Shown piece after piece: positions 21,319 through 31,761 of a DNA stretch of 31,761 nucleotides (the first letter of the stretch is position 1; every line of letters begins with the position of its first letter). The translations under genes and the position numbers were made by a program. Source of the DNA: JBBIQS01 sp037442205. GTDB taxonomy: Bacteria; Myxococcota; Myxococcia; Myxococcales; UBA5297. Under the pieces are notes generated by a model. It was not told the origin of the DNA. It saw only the letters and a program-made list of their open reading frames with translations, and searched no databases. Location of the stretch: assembly GCA_037442205.1 (NCBI GenBank), contig JBBIQS010000089.1, forward strand, positions 1 to 31,761. The letters are read 5' to 3'.

Positions 21319-23616
<2,298 letters not shown>

Positions 23617-23740
23617 CTCGGTTCGAACCCTCTTTCCTGCTGCTCGTGCCACCGGGCCGGCGCTTGCGCTGCTGCCGACCCGGCATGTTGCATCAAGGAC
23701 CACGGCGCCTTCAGCGCCCATCTCCAACCGCCTCCAACCG

Positions 23741-25009
23741 CTAGCGACGCGCGAAAACTTTCCCCACCCTCTCCTCGCAAAGCCCCATGACTTCGAGTCG
23801 CAGCAGGGCATTGGCAAGTCCGGCCGCGTCAAGCCGGCACTGCGACATCAGCTCGTCGAACTGGCAGGGGCCCGGGGCAAGTGCCCGGTAAACCTCCCGC
23901 AACTCCTCGGGAATTTCCTCCGCCTTCACCTTGCTCGTCCGCTTGGTGGAGAGCTCGGGGACGGGCCTGATTTCCGATCGGGCAGAGGGCCGCTTCTTCT
24001 TGGCCGGGGCGGCGTCGTCATAGGCCGCGCTGGGCCAACGCTCGCCGCTCAGGCCCAGGACCTTGGCGATGGGCGCCAGGCCGACGAGGGGCTTGGCGTG
24101 CTCGCGCTCGAGCAGGGCGTTGACGCCCGTCGCCAGCTTGCAGGTGACGTCGCCCGGCACGGCGAAGAGCGGACGGCCGAGGTGGCGGACGGCGGCGGCG
24201 GTGCCGAGCGAGCCGGAGCTGGCGGCGGCGCGGACCACCACCACCGCATCGCACAGGCCGGCGATGAGCCGGTTGCGCACCTGGAAGTTCTGGGGGACGG
24301 CAGGCGTGCCCGGGGGCAGGTGGCTGACGACCGCCCCGGCGCCGGCGGCGATCTCCTTGAACAGCTTCACGTGCTCGCCGGGATAGGCCCGGTCGATCCC
24401 GGAGCCGAGGACGGCGACGGTCGAGCCGCCGCCGTCGAGGGCCGCGCGGTGGGCGGCGGCGTCGACGCCCAGAGCGCCGCCGGAGACCACGCACACCCCG
24501 GCCTGGCACAGGCCGGCGGAGAAGAAGCTCGAGAGCTGGGCCCCGTAGAGATCGGTCTCGCGCGAGCCGACGAGGCCCACCCGCTTCTGCTCCGGGTCGA
24601 GGTTGCCGCGGACGTAGAGGACCGGGGGGAAGTCCAATCCGACCAGCTGGCGGGGCCAGCCGGGGCGGCCGGGGAAGAGGACCCTGGCGCCGACGCGCTC
24701 GGCGTCGGCGAGGATCTTGTCGGCCAGCGCGCCGGGGTCGGCGATCTCGGAGAAGCGCTTGCGGGTGGCGGCGTCACGCAACACCGGCAGCAGCTGCGAC
24801 TTGCCGGCGGCGAACGCCTCGGCCAGCGAGCCGAACTTCTCCTTGAGCTGCTTGAGGGTCACCGGCCCGACGCCCTCGACGCTGAAGAAGGCCAGCGCCG
24901 CGCGCTCCTCGGCGGTGAACGGGCCCGACGCGGGGCTCTCGCAGGCGCGCAGATCCGCCGCGGCGGTCCGCCTCGCCTTCCTCAGAGCGCTCTGTCGTCC
25001 CTTCGCCAT
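23741..25009 (-). CDS. dprA: DNA-processing protein DprA
   Basis: A 422-residue DprA/Smf protein, which loads RecA on incoming single-stranded DNA during natural transformation. An N-terminal SAM-like helical domain (about 30-110) is followed by the Rossmann core: VGLVGSRETDLYG, then VSGGALGVDAAAHRAAL, VAVLGSGIDRAYPG and NFQVRNRLIAGL. The family GSR and RNR-I-AGL motifs are kept. After a Lys/Arg-rich linker (about 330-360), a winged helix ends the protein (PCQFDELMSQCRLDAAGLANALLRLEVMGL), as in full-length DprA proteins. The ATG at 25009 has only a weak GGGGGGA upstream. The promoter is at 25041-25070. It heads the dprA-topA-deacetylase run. No other competence gene is in view. Confidence 0.95.
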   Translation of the reverse strand: MAKGRQSALRKARRTAAADLRACESPASGPFTAEERAALAFFSVEGVGPVTLKQLKEKFGSLAEAFAAGKSQLLPVLRDAATRKRFSEIADPGALADKILADAERVGARVLFPGRPGWPRQLVGLDFPPVLYVRGNLDPEQKRVGLVGSRETDLYGAQLSSFFSAGLCQAGVCVVSGGALGVDAAAHRAALDGGGSTVAVLGSGIDRAYPGEHVKLFKEIAAGAGAVVSHLPPGTPAVPQNFQVRNRLIAGLCDAVVVVRAAASSGSLGTAAAVRHLGRPLFAVPGDVTCKLATGVNALLEREHAKPLVGLAPIAKVLGLSGERWPSAAYDDAAPAKKKRPSARSEIRPVPELSTKRTSKVKAEEIPEELREVYRALAPGPCQFDELMSQCRLDAAGLANALLRLEVMGLCEERVGKVFARR

Positions 25010-25040
25010 GCGCGGTCGCGTCCCCCCATCAAGGCCGGGC

Positions 25041-25070
25041 TGTATAAGCGTCCGATCCTCCGGCCGTCAA
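25041..25070 (-). promoter_or_regulatory. Promoter of the dprA operon
   Basis: On the minus strand TTGACG (25065-25070) and TATACA (25041-25046) are 18 bases apart; +1 is predicted near 25034, about 25 bases before the ATG. Between this and 25400 I see no gene or clear structure on either strand. Confidence 0.7.
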
Positions 25071-25400
25071 GCATCGGCTCCGAGCGAAACCCGGCCGAGC
25101 CGCCGCCGCGGTCGACGAGCGCGAGCGCCTCTTCGGCTCGAGATTTCGAGTGCGCGAGGGCCCTTTTCGAAGCGCGCGAACTGGACCGACCGCCACCGCA
25201 ACTGGCAGGGGCGACCGCCCTTTCAGCTCGGGTTGCCAGGCACCAGAGTGCCCTCACTCGCAGAAGCACGAGTCCGGCTCGCCAGCTTCGGCCTGAGCGG
25301 CTGCCGCAGCCGCCCGAGCTCGACCCGCTTCACTCTGCGCTCGGGAGGGTCGAGTTCGCCCGCTGGTCAGGCAGGCGGGTAAACGGCGACCTGGAGGGCC

Positions 25401-25447
25401 AAATAAGGCGGCGCGGCAGCCCGGAACCGGCCGGACCGCCGCGCCGC
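25401..25447 (-). terminator. Intrinsic terminator of the small membrane-protein gene
   Basis: GCGGCGCGGC (25408-25417) and GCCGCGCCGC (25438-25447) form a perfect 10-bp stem with a 20-base loop. On the minus strand the stem is followed by CTTATTT, a U-rich tract, which is rare among the hairpins of this GC-rich window. It lies 24 bases after the small gene's stop. Confidence 0.65.
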
Positions 25448-25471
25448 ACGAGGAATCAGCTCGAATTCGCT

Positions 25472-25645
25472 CTAGGCTTTTCCCCCGCTGACCACCACCA
25501 CCGGCGCGGGCGCCGGCCGGCTGCGCTGGAAGACGTGAAATTTGCCGGCGCTCAACGCCTTCGCGGTCGCGAGAGCCAGCAGCACGATCGACCCACCGGG
25601 AACCAGGAGGACTAGCAGCGTCAAGGTGAGCTTCCAGGGTGTCAT
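25472..25645 (-). CDS. Small single-pass membrane protein, unknown function
   Basis: A 57-residue reading frame, MTPWKLTLTLLVLLVPGG and on to VSGGKA, that I believe is a real gene. GGTGAGGAG lies ten bases before the ATG at 25645. An intrinsic terminator with a U-tract follows the stop, and a sigma54-like element precedes it. Residues 4-30 are one continuous hydrophobic helix (with a PGG kink), then a basic/aromatic patch (KFHVFQRSR), then a Pro/Ala/Val-rich tail ending in Lys. The hydrophobic, basic-flanked layout is that of a small inner-membrane protein rather than chance GC-rich frame. It is alone: dprA ends its leader 400 bases away on the same strand and moxR is divergent. I do not recognise a family; it could be a regulator of a larger membrane complex. 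Confidence 0.6.
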   Translation of the reverse strand: MTPWKLTLTLLVLLVPGGSIVLLALATAKALSAGKFHVFQRSRPAPAPVVVVSGGKA

Positions 25646-25685
25646 GACCGCTTATCTCCTCACCATCCAACCTGCCGAGTTCGAG

Positions 25686-25700
25686 TGCAGGTGCCGTGCC
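25686..25700 (-). promoter_or_regulatory. Possible sigma54 (-24/-12) promoter for the small gene
   Basis: On the minus strand GGCACGGCACCTGCA matches the sigma54 consensus at the -24 GG, the CACG that follows, and the -12 TGCA, with GG and GC exactly ten bases apart. Predicted +1 is near 25676, about 30 bases before the ATG. A chance match in GC-rich DNA is possible; no enhancer site was identified. Confidence 0.4.
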
Positions 25701-25816
25701 GTCGGCCGGATGACGCTTGATCCCTCGTGAGAACGGCCATTTACGGCACAAACGGGCGGCGAACGAGGCGTGGCGGGCCGGCCGACCGGGGCATTTCTGC
25801 CGCAGTTGCCGCGGCC

Positions 25817-25837
25817 GGCGCGAAGAGATTTCGCGCC
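25817..25837. repeat. Inverted repeat upstream of moxR
   Basis: GGCGCGAA and TTCGCGCC form a perfect 8-bp inverted repeat with a GAGAT centre, 60 bases before the moxR -35 box. It could be an operator for either divergent gene or a hairpin; no U-tract follows on either strand. Confidence 0.45.
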
Positions 25838-25896
25838 CTAGGAAAACGCTTGCCCAATCTGATGAGGGAAGCAGACCAGTTCGCGGCCCGAACGGT

Positions 25897-25925
25897 TTGA
25901 CAGGGGTGGGGGGCTCTCCTATACC
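25897..25925 (+). promoter_or_regulatory. moxR promoter, predicted leaderless start
   Basis: TTGACA (25897-25902) and TATACC (25920-25925) are 17 bases apart. The expected +1 (six to eight bases past the -10) falls on the ATG at 25932, and no ribosome-binding site precedes that ATG. The mRNA is therefore probably leaderless. Confidence 0.7.
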
Positions 25926-25931
25926 GGCCCC

Positions 25932-26855
25932 ATGAGCGCTCTCGCGGGGATTGCCGAGGCAGAAAAGGCGCTTGCGGGGGTCGGATACTTGGCCTCGCAA
26001 GAGATCGCCACTGCCGTCTTCCTGGCCGACCAGCTGGAGAAGCCGATCCTGGTCGAGGGTCCGGCGGGGGTGGGCAAGACCGAGCTCGGGCGGGCGATGG
26101 CCGCCGCCCTCGGACGCACGCTCTTGCGGATGCAGTGCTACGAGGGGCTGGACGAGGCCAAGGCGCTCTACGAGTGGGAGTACGCCAAGCAGCTGCTCTA
26201 CACCCAGCTGCTCAAGGACAAGATTGGCGAGGCGATCTCCAGCGCCAAGACGCTGGGCGAGGCGGCCGAGCGCATCGCCCAGAGCGAAGCGGTCTTCTTC
26301 AACGAGCGCTTCCTGCTGCCGCGGCCGGTGCTCAAGGCGATCACCAGCCAGGAGCCGACGCTGCTGCTGGTGGACGAGATCGACAAGGCCGACCCGGAGT
26401 TCGAGGCCTTCCTGCTCGAGGTGCTGAGCGACTACGCGGTGAGCGTGCCGGAGATCGGGACCTTCAAGGCCCGCCAGCCACCGCGGGTGGTGCTCACCTC
26501 CAACAACGCCCGCGAGCTCTCCGACGCCCTCAAGCGGCGCTGCCTCCACCTTTATATAGACTTCCCGTCCGCCGACCGGGAGCTGGCCATCATCCGCAGC
26601 CGCCTGCCCGAGGTCCGCGAGACGCTGGCCAGGCAGCTGGTGGCGGCGGTCAACAAGCTGCGCGCTCTCGACCTCAAGAAGGCGCCCTCGATCAGCGAGA
26701 CGCTCGACTGGGCCAAGAGCCTGGCGGTGCTCAACGCTGACACCCTGAGCCCGCAGCTGGTCGGCCAGACCTTGAGCGTGGTCCTCAAGTACGAGGGCGA
26801 CCTGGCCCGCGCCCGCGAGCGACTGGGTGAGATCGCCGCCGCCGGGGAGCGCTGA
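25932..26855 (+). CDS. MoxR-family AAA+ ATPase
   Basis: A 307-residue MoxR-type AAA+ ATPase, a class of chaperone that matures or inserts metals into partner complexes. Walker A is GPAGVGKTE (near 47), and Walker B with its following segment is LLLVDEIDKADPEFEAFLLEVL. The sensor region is VVLTSNNARELSDALKRRCLHLYIDFP with its Arg finger. The C-terminal lid helices end at LGEIAAAGER. Partners are normally a VWA-domain (CoxE-like) protein encoded next door. Here the next gene is a convergent permease only three bases away, so the VWA partner is missing from this locus. The ATG at 25932 is fixed by the leaderless promoter. Confidence 0.92.
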   Translation: MSALAGIAEAEKALAGVGYLASQEIATAVFLADQLEKPILVEGPAGVGKTELGRAMAAALGRTLLRMQCYEGLDEAKALYEWEYAKQLLYTQLLKDKIGEAISSAKTLGEAAERIAQSEAVFFNERFLLPRPVLKAITSQEPTLLLVDEIDKADPEFEAFLLEVLSDYAVSVPEIGTFKARQPPRVVLTSNNARELSDALKRRCLHLYIDFPSADRELAIIRSRLPEVRETLARQLVAAVNKLRALDLKKAPSISETLDWAKSLAVLNADTLSPQLVGQTLSVVLKYEGDLARARERLGEIAAAGER

Positions 26856-26858
26856 GCG

Positions 26859-28034
26859 CTACTCGGCCGCTGGTCCGGTTTCCTGCGGCCGCTCGGCCAG
26901 CTTCGCCGCCGCCCGCGAGTGCGCCAGCTCGAAGATCGCCGCCAGGATCCCGGTCACCGGCACCGCGAACAGCGCCCCGACGAACCCGAAGGTCGCCTCG
27001 CCCGCCAGCAGGGCGAAGGCCACCAGCACCGGGTGGATCTGCGCGTGCGCCCCCATGATCTTGGGGTTGAGCACGTAGGCCTCCAGCGCGTGGATCCCCA
27101 CGATCCACGCCAGCATCGCCAGACCGGTGTTGAGCCCCTGCGTCAGCGCGAAGAGCACGATCGGCACCGAGGAGAAGATGGTTCCGAAGATCGGGATCGC
27201 CGCCAGCACGGTGGCGATCACCGACAGGATCAAGGCGAACGGAACCTTGAACAGCAACAGGCCGACCAGGGTCAGCGAGCCGTTGACCAGGCAGATGATG
27301 GCCTGCCCACGCACCACCCCGCTCAGCTTCTGGTCCATCGACCTGGCCAGTTGGTCGAAGTCGCCGCGCCGCTCCTCGGGCAACAGCGAGCGGAAGAAGC
27401 CGTAGAGAACCTCCCAATCGATGAGCAGGAAGGCCCCCACCATCAGGATGAAGAAGAAGCGGAAGACGAAGGTCAGCACCCCTTGCACCAGGTGCTGCAG
27501 CAGCCCCACCGCGTCGAAGAAGTGCGACTTGAGCGCCGCCGACAGGTTGGCCAGTCCCTCGTGGAGCGACTGCTCCAGATCCAGCGAGAGCCCGTAGGAA
27601 GGCGCCTCACCGGCCTCGGGCCTGGACAGCTCCACCGGAATGCCCCGGCTCGAAAGCCAGCTCTCCATGGCGTTGGAGATCTCGGCGATGCGCTCCGGGG
27701 TCAGGCTGTTGAAGAATCTCTTGCCGGTCTGGATCAGCCGCGCCAGCTCGCCGTAGAGCTGAGGGATGGCCATCACCGCGAACAGCCAGAGGAAGAAGAG
27801 CACCACCAGGTAGATCAGCAGCACCGCCACCCACCGCGGCAGGTGCCGCCCGCGCAGGTCGATGCGGGTCAGCTTCTCGACCCCCGGCTCCAGCAGGTAG
27901 GCGATCACGAAGGCGATGGCGAAGGGCAACAAGACGTGGCGGAAGATCGCCAGCGTGGCGGCCACCACCGCCCACAGCGCCAGCAGGATCAGCAGCCCTT
28001 TGGTCCTCTGAGACATCTCTCGCGCGTTGGCCAT
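26859..28034 (-). CDS. AI-2E family transporter (PerM/YdiK-like permease)
   Basis: A 391-residue multi-pass membrane protein of the AI-2 exporter superfamily, whose members export autoinducer-2 or exchange Na+/H+. The first helices (LLILLALWAVVAATLAIF and LLPFAIAFVIAYLLEPGVEKL) are typical. A cytoplasmic or periplasmic helical stretch (about 95-165) separates them from the second half. There the conserved region FRFFFILMVGAFLLID and the later IPIFGTIFSSVPIVLFALTQG, PKIMGAHAQIHPVLVAFALLAG and FVGALFAVPVTGILAAI lie. The ATG at 28034 is chosen over a TTG at 28055 and an ATG at 28016; none has a clear ribosome site. It is convergent with moxR. Substrate unknown. Confidence 0.9.
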   Translation of the reverse strand: MANAREMSQRTKGLLILLALWAVVAATLAIFRHVLLPFAIAFVIAYLLEPGVEKLTRIDLRGRHLPRWVAVLLIYLVVLFFLWLFAVMAIPQLYGELARLIQTGKRFFNSLTPERIAEISNAMESWLSSRGIPVELSRPEAGEAPSYGLSLDLEQSLHEGLANLSAALKSHFFDAVGLLQHLVQGVLTFVFRFFFILMVGAFLLIDWEVLYGFFRSLLPEERRGDFDQLARSMDQKLSGVVRGQAIICLVNGSLTLVGLLLFKVPFALILSVIATVLAAIPIFGTIFSSVPIVLFALTQGLNTGLAMLAWIVGIHALEAYVLNPKIMGAHAQIHPVLVAFALLAGEATFGFVGALFAVPVTGILAAIFELAHSRAAAKLAERPQETGPAAE

Positions 28035-28076
28035 CGGCCGGGGACCATAGCCCAACCGCGCCCGCGGCGCGCGGGT

Positions 28077-28106
28077 TTGACCGCCCGCAGACCCCTCTGA
28101 TAGAAG
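28077..28106 (+). promoter_or_regulatory. Promoter of the Cys-rich lipoprotein operon
   Basis: TTGACC (28077-28082) and TAGAAG (28101-28106) are 18 bases apart; +1 is predicted near 28113. A 6-bp inverted repeat CCCGCG-GCG-CGCGGG (28061-28075) directly touches the -35 box and could be an operator. Confidence 0.6.
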
Positions 28107-28141
28107 CCAACGCTCCCCGTCGCTCTCAAGGGGTCGACCGT

Positions 28142-29536
28142 ATGTCTCGACGCCTCGCCCTCTCCTTCGCGCTGGCCGCCGGCTCGGCTCTGCTCGCCCT
28201 CGCCTCCGGCTGCTCCAACAACTCGTCGCCGCGCGGTGCCGACGCCGGCTCCGTCAGCCGGCTGGTGGGGCGCTCCTGCAGCGTCGACGACGAGTGCGGC
28301 GGCCTGCGCTGCGACGCCATCCGCCGCCAGTGCGTCTGCCTCTCCGACGAGTCCTGCGCCAGCGCCAAGGACACCGACGGCAGCCCGCTGCCCTACTGCA
28401 ACAACTTCACCGGCCTGTGCGTGGCCCAGGTCGCCGGCTGCAAGGGCGACGGCGACTGCTCGGCGGACAGCTTCTGCGATCAGCAGGTGCGCGCCTGCCG
28501 TCCGCTGAAGGGCTTCTGCGCCACTTGCACCAGCGACGAGGAGTGCGGCGGCCCCGAGGACAACTGCATTACCGATCCCAAGCTGGGCACCCGCTTCTGC
28601 GGCCAGAAGTGCACCGCGGACGCCAACTGCTCGGTGGGCTCGACCTGCCAGGAGTTCAACGGGGTCAAGCAGTGCTGGCCAGAGGCGGGCAAGGACTGCA
28701 CCAACTTCCGCCCCTGCACCCCGGACTCGCTCAAGACCTGCGGCGGCGACGCCAACTGCGCCGACTCCGCCGACCAGCGCTGCGACGTCGGCCAGGGCAA
28801 GTGCGTGGCCCGGGTCAACGTCTGCAGCAACGCGCTGATCTGCGAAGGCCGCAGCCGCACCTGCCAGCCCAAGTGCAACACCGACGCCGACTGCCTGATC
28901 GTCCGCTCCGACCTGGCCTGCATCAGCCACTCCTGCCAGCCGCTGGGCGTGTGCCAGACCGACCTGGACTGCCCGGCCAACAAGATCTGCTCGCTGCCGC
29001 TGGTGGGAAGCGCTCCCGGCGAGTGCGTCCCGTTCTGCAGCTCGCGCTACGACTGCCCGCTGGGCCAGATCTGCCTGACCCTCAACGGCCGCACCTCCTG
29101 CCAGCCCAAGTGCCTGGCCAACGACGACTGCCCGCCCGACCAGCACTGCCAGAAGGCCGCCGGCGACAACCTGGGCCTGTGCCAGGGAACGCCCGCCAGC
29201 ACCTGCCAGTTCGACGCCGCCTGCGGCACCTGCGGGATGTGCGATGCCGCCCGCACCTCGTGCGTCAGCGGCCAGACCCGCGGCCTGTGCAAGCCCTGCG
29301 GCACCGACTCGGACTGCGGCAGCGGCCACTGCCTGGACCTCAAGGGCGCCGGCGGCGTCCAGAGCCGCTGCGGCATCCCCTGCCCGCCCTCCGGCTGCCC
29401 CAACGGCTTCTTCTGCGCCGAAATCTGCCTCAACGGTTCCTACCAGGGCGCCACCTGCACCGGCACCCGCATCGCCGAGTGCATCCCGGTCGATCAGAGC
29501 TGCACCAACGCCGCCGGCGCCGAGAAGTGCAAGTAG
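28142..29536 (+). CDS. Cysteine-rich secreted lipoprotein
   Basis: A 464-residue lipoprotein with 65 cysteines (14%). The signal peptide ends LASGC with the lipid-modified Cys at 24, leaving 64 others, an even number suited to disulfides. The mature chain is a string of short modules of the pattern C...TDxDC.....C (for example KCNTDADC, VCQTDLDC, KCLANDDC, PCGTDSDC), each about 30-45 residues. Such proteins are typical of myxobacterial surfaces; their functions are mostly unknown. The ATG has AAGGGG eight bases upstream. A second lipoprotein gene starts five bases after the stop, so they form an operon. There is no MYXO-CTERM sorting signal. Confidence 0.9.
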   Translation: MSRRLALSFALAAGSALLALASGCSNNSSPRGADAGSVSRLVGRSCSVDDECGGLRCDAIRRQCVCLSDESCASAKDTDGSPLPYCNNFTGLCVAQVAGCKGDGDCSADSFCDQQVRACRPLKGFCATCTSDEECGGPEDNCITDPKLGTRFCGQKCTADANCSVGSTCQEFNGVKQCWPEAGKDCTNFRPCTPDSLKTCGGDANCADSADQRCDVGQGKCVARVNVCSNALICEGRSRTCQPKCNTDADCLIVRSDLACISHSCQPLGVCQTDLDCPANKICSLPLVGSAPGECVPFCSSRYDCPLGQICLTLNGRTSCQPKCLANDDCPPDQHCQKAAGDNLGLCQGTPASTCQFDAACGTCGMCDAARTSCVSGQTRGLCKPCGTDSDCGSGHCLDLKGAGGVQSRCGIPCPPSGCPNGFFCAEICLNGSYQGATCTGTRIAECIPVDQSCTNAAGAEKCK

Positions 29537-29541
29537 CCACG

Positions 29542-30270
29542 ATGAAGATCTCCCTCGCTGCGCCCCTGCTGACTCTCCTCTTGCTGGCCTGCGGCAATCC
29601 GCCGGAGCCCATCCCCGACGCCGGCGGCCCGGTCGAGCTGTGCCACGACGCGGTCGACAACGACGGCGACGGCCTCACCGACTGCGACGACCCCGACTGC
29701 TTCGCCGACCCCGGCTGCCAGCCGCCGGCTCCCAGGCGCTGCACCTCGCAGCAGAACTGCGGGGACATCGTCAACGAGCTGGTGACCCCGGTCTGCCTGG
29801 GCGGGACCTGCCAGGCCCCCGGCCCGGCTCACCACCAGGGAAACGCCATCGAGGCCAACGTCCTGTTCGACCTCTTCTTCGGCTCCCAGTTTTCCCTGAC
29901 CCCGGCCAAGAGCGCGGTGGTGCGCTTCCTGCTGTCCAAGAAGGTCGACGGCAGCCCGCTGACCTGCGCCGAGGCGGTGACCCTCAACGGCTCCGATCAG
30001 CCCGGCCGCAGCCAGCTCGACCAGAACCCGGCCATCAACCAGGTCTTCCGCATGGCCTACCAGATCAACACCCTGCCCGGGCAGACGGTGGTCAACAACC
30101 TGCTGGCCAGCGTCCCCAAGGGCAGCGACTTCCTGCTCTACACCGAGGCCTGGAGCGAGGGGCTGAGCCTGCACAATCCGCTCGGCTACCGGATGGCCGT
30201 CGACTGCCTCGAGGGGCAGAAGGTGGACGCCGACCGCGTCCACTATCAGGTCAGGCTGCCGCGCAACTAG
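29542..30270 (+). CDS. Lipoprotein with a DNDGDG element
   Basis: A 242-residue lipoprotein. The signal peptide MKISLAAPLLTLLLLAC ends with the lipid Cys at 17. Residues 39-50 read DNDGDGLTDCDD, like the calcium-binding repeats of thrombospondin type 3 and dockerin, in a Cys-flanked context (CHDAVDN...PDCF). The rest has no known domain: a helical stretch FDLFFGSQFSLTPAKSAVVRFLLSKK, then FRMAYQINTLPGQTVVNN, and a C terminus with VDCLEGQKVD. It starts five bases after the Cys-rich lipoprotein, and the ribosome site is weak, so coupling is likely. The two are probably made together and displayed on the same membrane. Confidence 0.85.
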   Translation: MKISLAAPLLTLLLLACGNPPEPIPDAGGPVELCHDAVDNDGDGLTDCDDPDCFADPGCQPPAPRRCTSQQNCGDIVNELVTPVCLGGTCQAPGPAHHQGNAIEANVLFDLFFGSQFSLTPAKSAVVRFLLSKKVDGSPLTCAEAVTLNGSDQPGRSQLDQNPAINQVFRMAYQINTLPGQTVVNNLLASVPKGSDFLLYTEAWSEGLSLHNPLGYRMAVDCLEGQKVDADRVHYQVRLPRN

Positions 30271-30309
30271 CGCGCCTCGGGTTGCCCCCGCGCCCGGGCG
30301 CCCGCCCGT

Positions 30310-30339
30310 TTGACGCTCGCGCGAGGCCCGCGCTAGAGT
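30310..30339 (+). promoter_or_regulatory. Promoter of the Ser/Thr kinase gene
   Basis: TTGACG (30310-30315) and TAGAGT (30334-30339) are 18 bases apart; +1 near 30346 gives a leader of about 63 bases. The leader holds a small hairpin, CCCGG-TTA-CCGGG (30366-30378). Confidence 0.55.
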
Positions 30340-30408
30340 ACCCGTCGATTTCCCTCGATTTTTCGCCCGGTTACCGGGGCCTCGGGACCGGCGGAGAGGC
30401 TTAGCGAC

Positions 30409-31761
<1,353 letters not shown>

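Noticed and set aside
23617..23832. A 72-codon N-terminal extension of TopA
   Set aside because: The family begins at the Toprim strand MGNYLVVVES; the extension overlaps the end of dprA and is not conserved-looking.
25542..25730. A 62-codon plus-strand frame in the gap before moxR
   Set aside because: It is the shadow of the small minus-strand gene, which has the ribosome site, terminator and hydrophobic helix.

Overview
The window is uniformly GC-rich and densely coded on both strands, with no rRNA, tRNA, insertion sequence, phage gene or CRISPR array that I can see. Several features point to a myxobacterium or close deltaproteobacterial relative (Myxococcota). These are a Ser/Thr kinase with the HRDVSPQN catalytic loop, a very cysteine-rich lipoprotein, a lipoprotein with a DNDGDGLTDCDD element, repetitive Pro-rich TPR and DnaJ-TPR proteins, and an HslV with an MFHG propeptide. 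This is inferred from family style; there is no rRNA here to test it.

Layout, left to right. (1) 1-551, minus: 5' part of a secreted TolB/CsgG-like protein. (2) 676-4468, plus: a tripartite efflux operon of MacA-like adaptor, MacB-like permease without its ATPase, and TolC-like channel. (3) 4475-9456, minus: a chaperone operon of DnaJ-TPR, Hsp70 and a Pro-rich TPR protein with repeated T(Q/M)VFG motifs. (4) 9582-16318, minus: trmFO, a TolB-like propeller lipoprotein, xerC, hslV, hslU and a small lipoprotein. (5) 16506-17774, plus: a DUF47/PhoU-like protein and a DksA/TraR-type zinc-finger protein with a missing cysteine. (6) 17846-19932, minus: an ExbB-ExbD-ExbD proton-channel operon. (7) 20269-25009, minus: dprA, topA and a histone-deacetylase-family hydrolase. 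(8) 25010-25931: a 922-base region holding the dprA promoter, an easily missed 57-residue membrane-protein gene with its own terminator and a sigma54-like element, and the moxR promoter. (9) 25932-28034: a MoxR ATPase convergent with an AI-2E-family permease. (10) 28142-30270, plus: two secreted lipoproteins. (11) 30409-end, plus: the N-terminal 451 residues of the kinase.

The core is a dispersed form of the dprA-topA-trmFO-xerC-hslV-hslU order known from Bacillus. Here the deacetylase, exb, dksA and phoU-like genes lie between topA and trmFO, and a propeller lipoprotein sits between trmFO and xerC. Seven promoters read by eye share a TTGAC-like -35, a TA-rich -10 and, in six of seven, an 18-base spacer. 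The moxR promoter places +1 on the start codon, so that message is probably leaderless.

The most unusual items are the small membrane gene at 25472-25645, the T(Q/M)VFG-repeat protein made with a dedicated Hsp70/DnaJ pair, the two-tier and partly mutually exclusive hairpins between exbB and exbD, and the efflux operon that lacks an ATPase.
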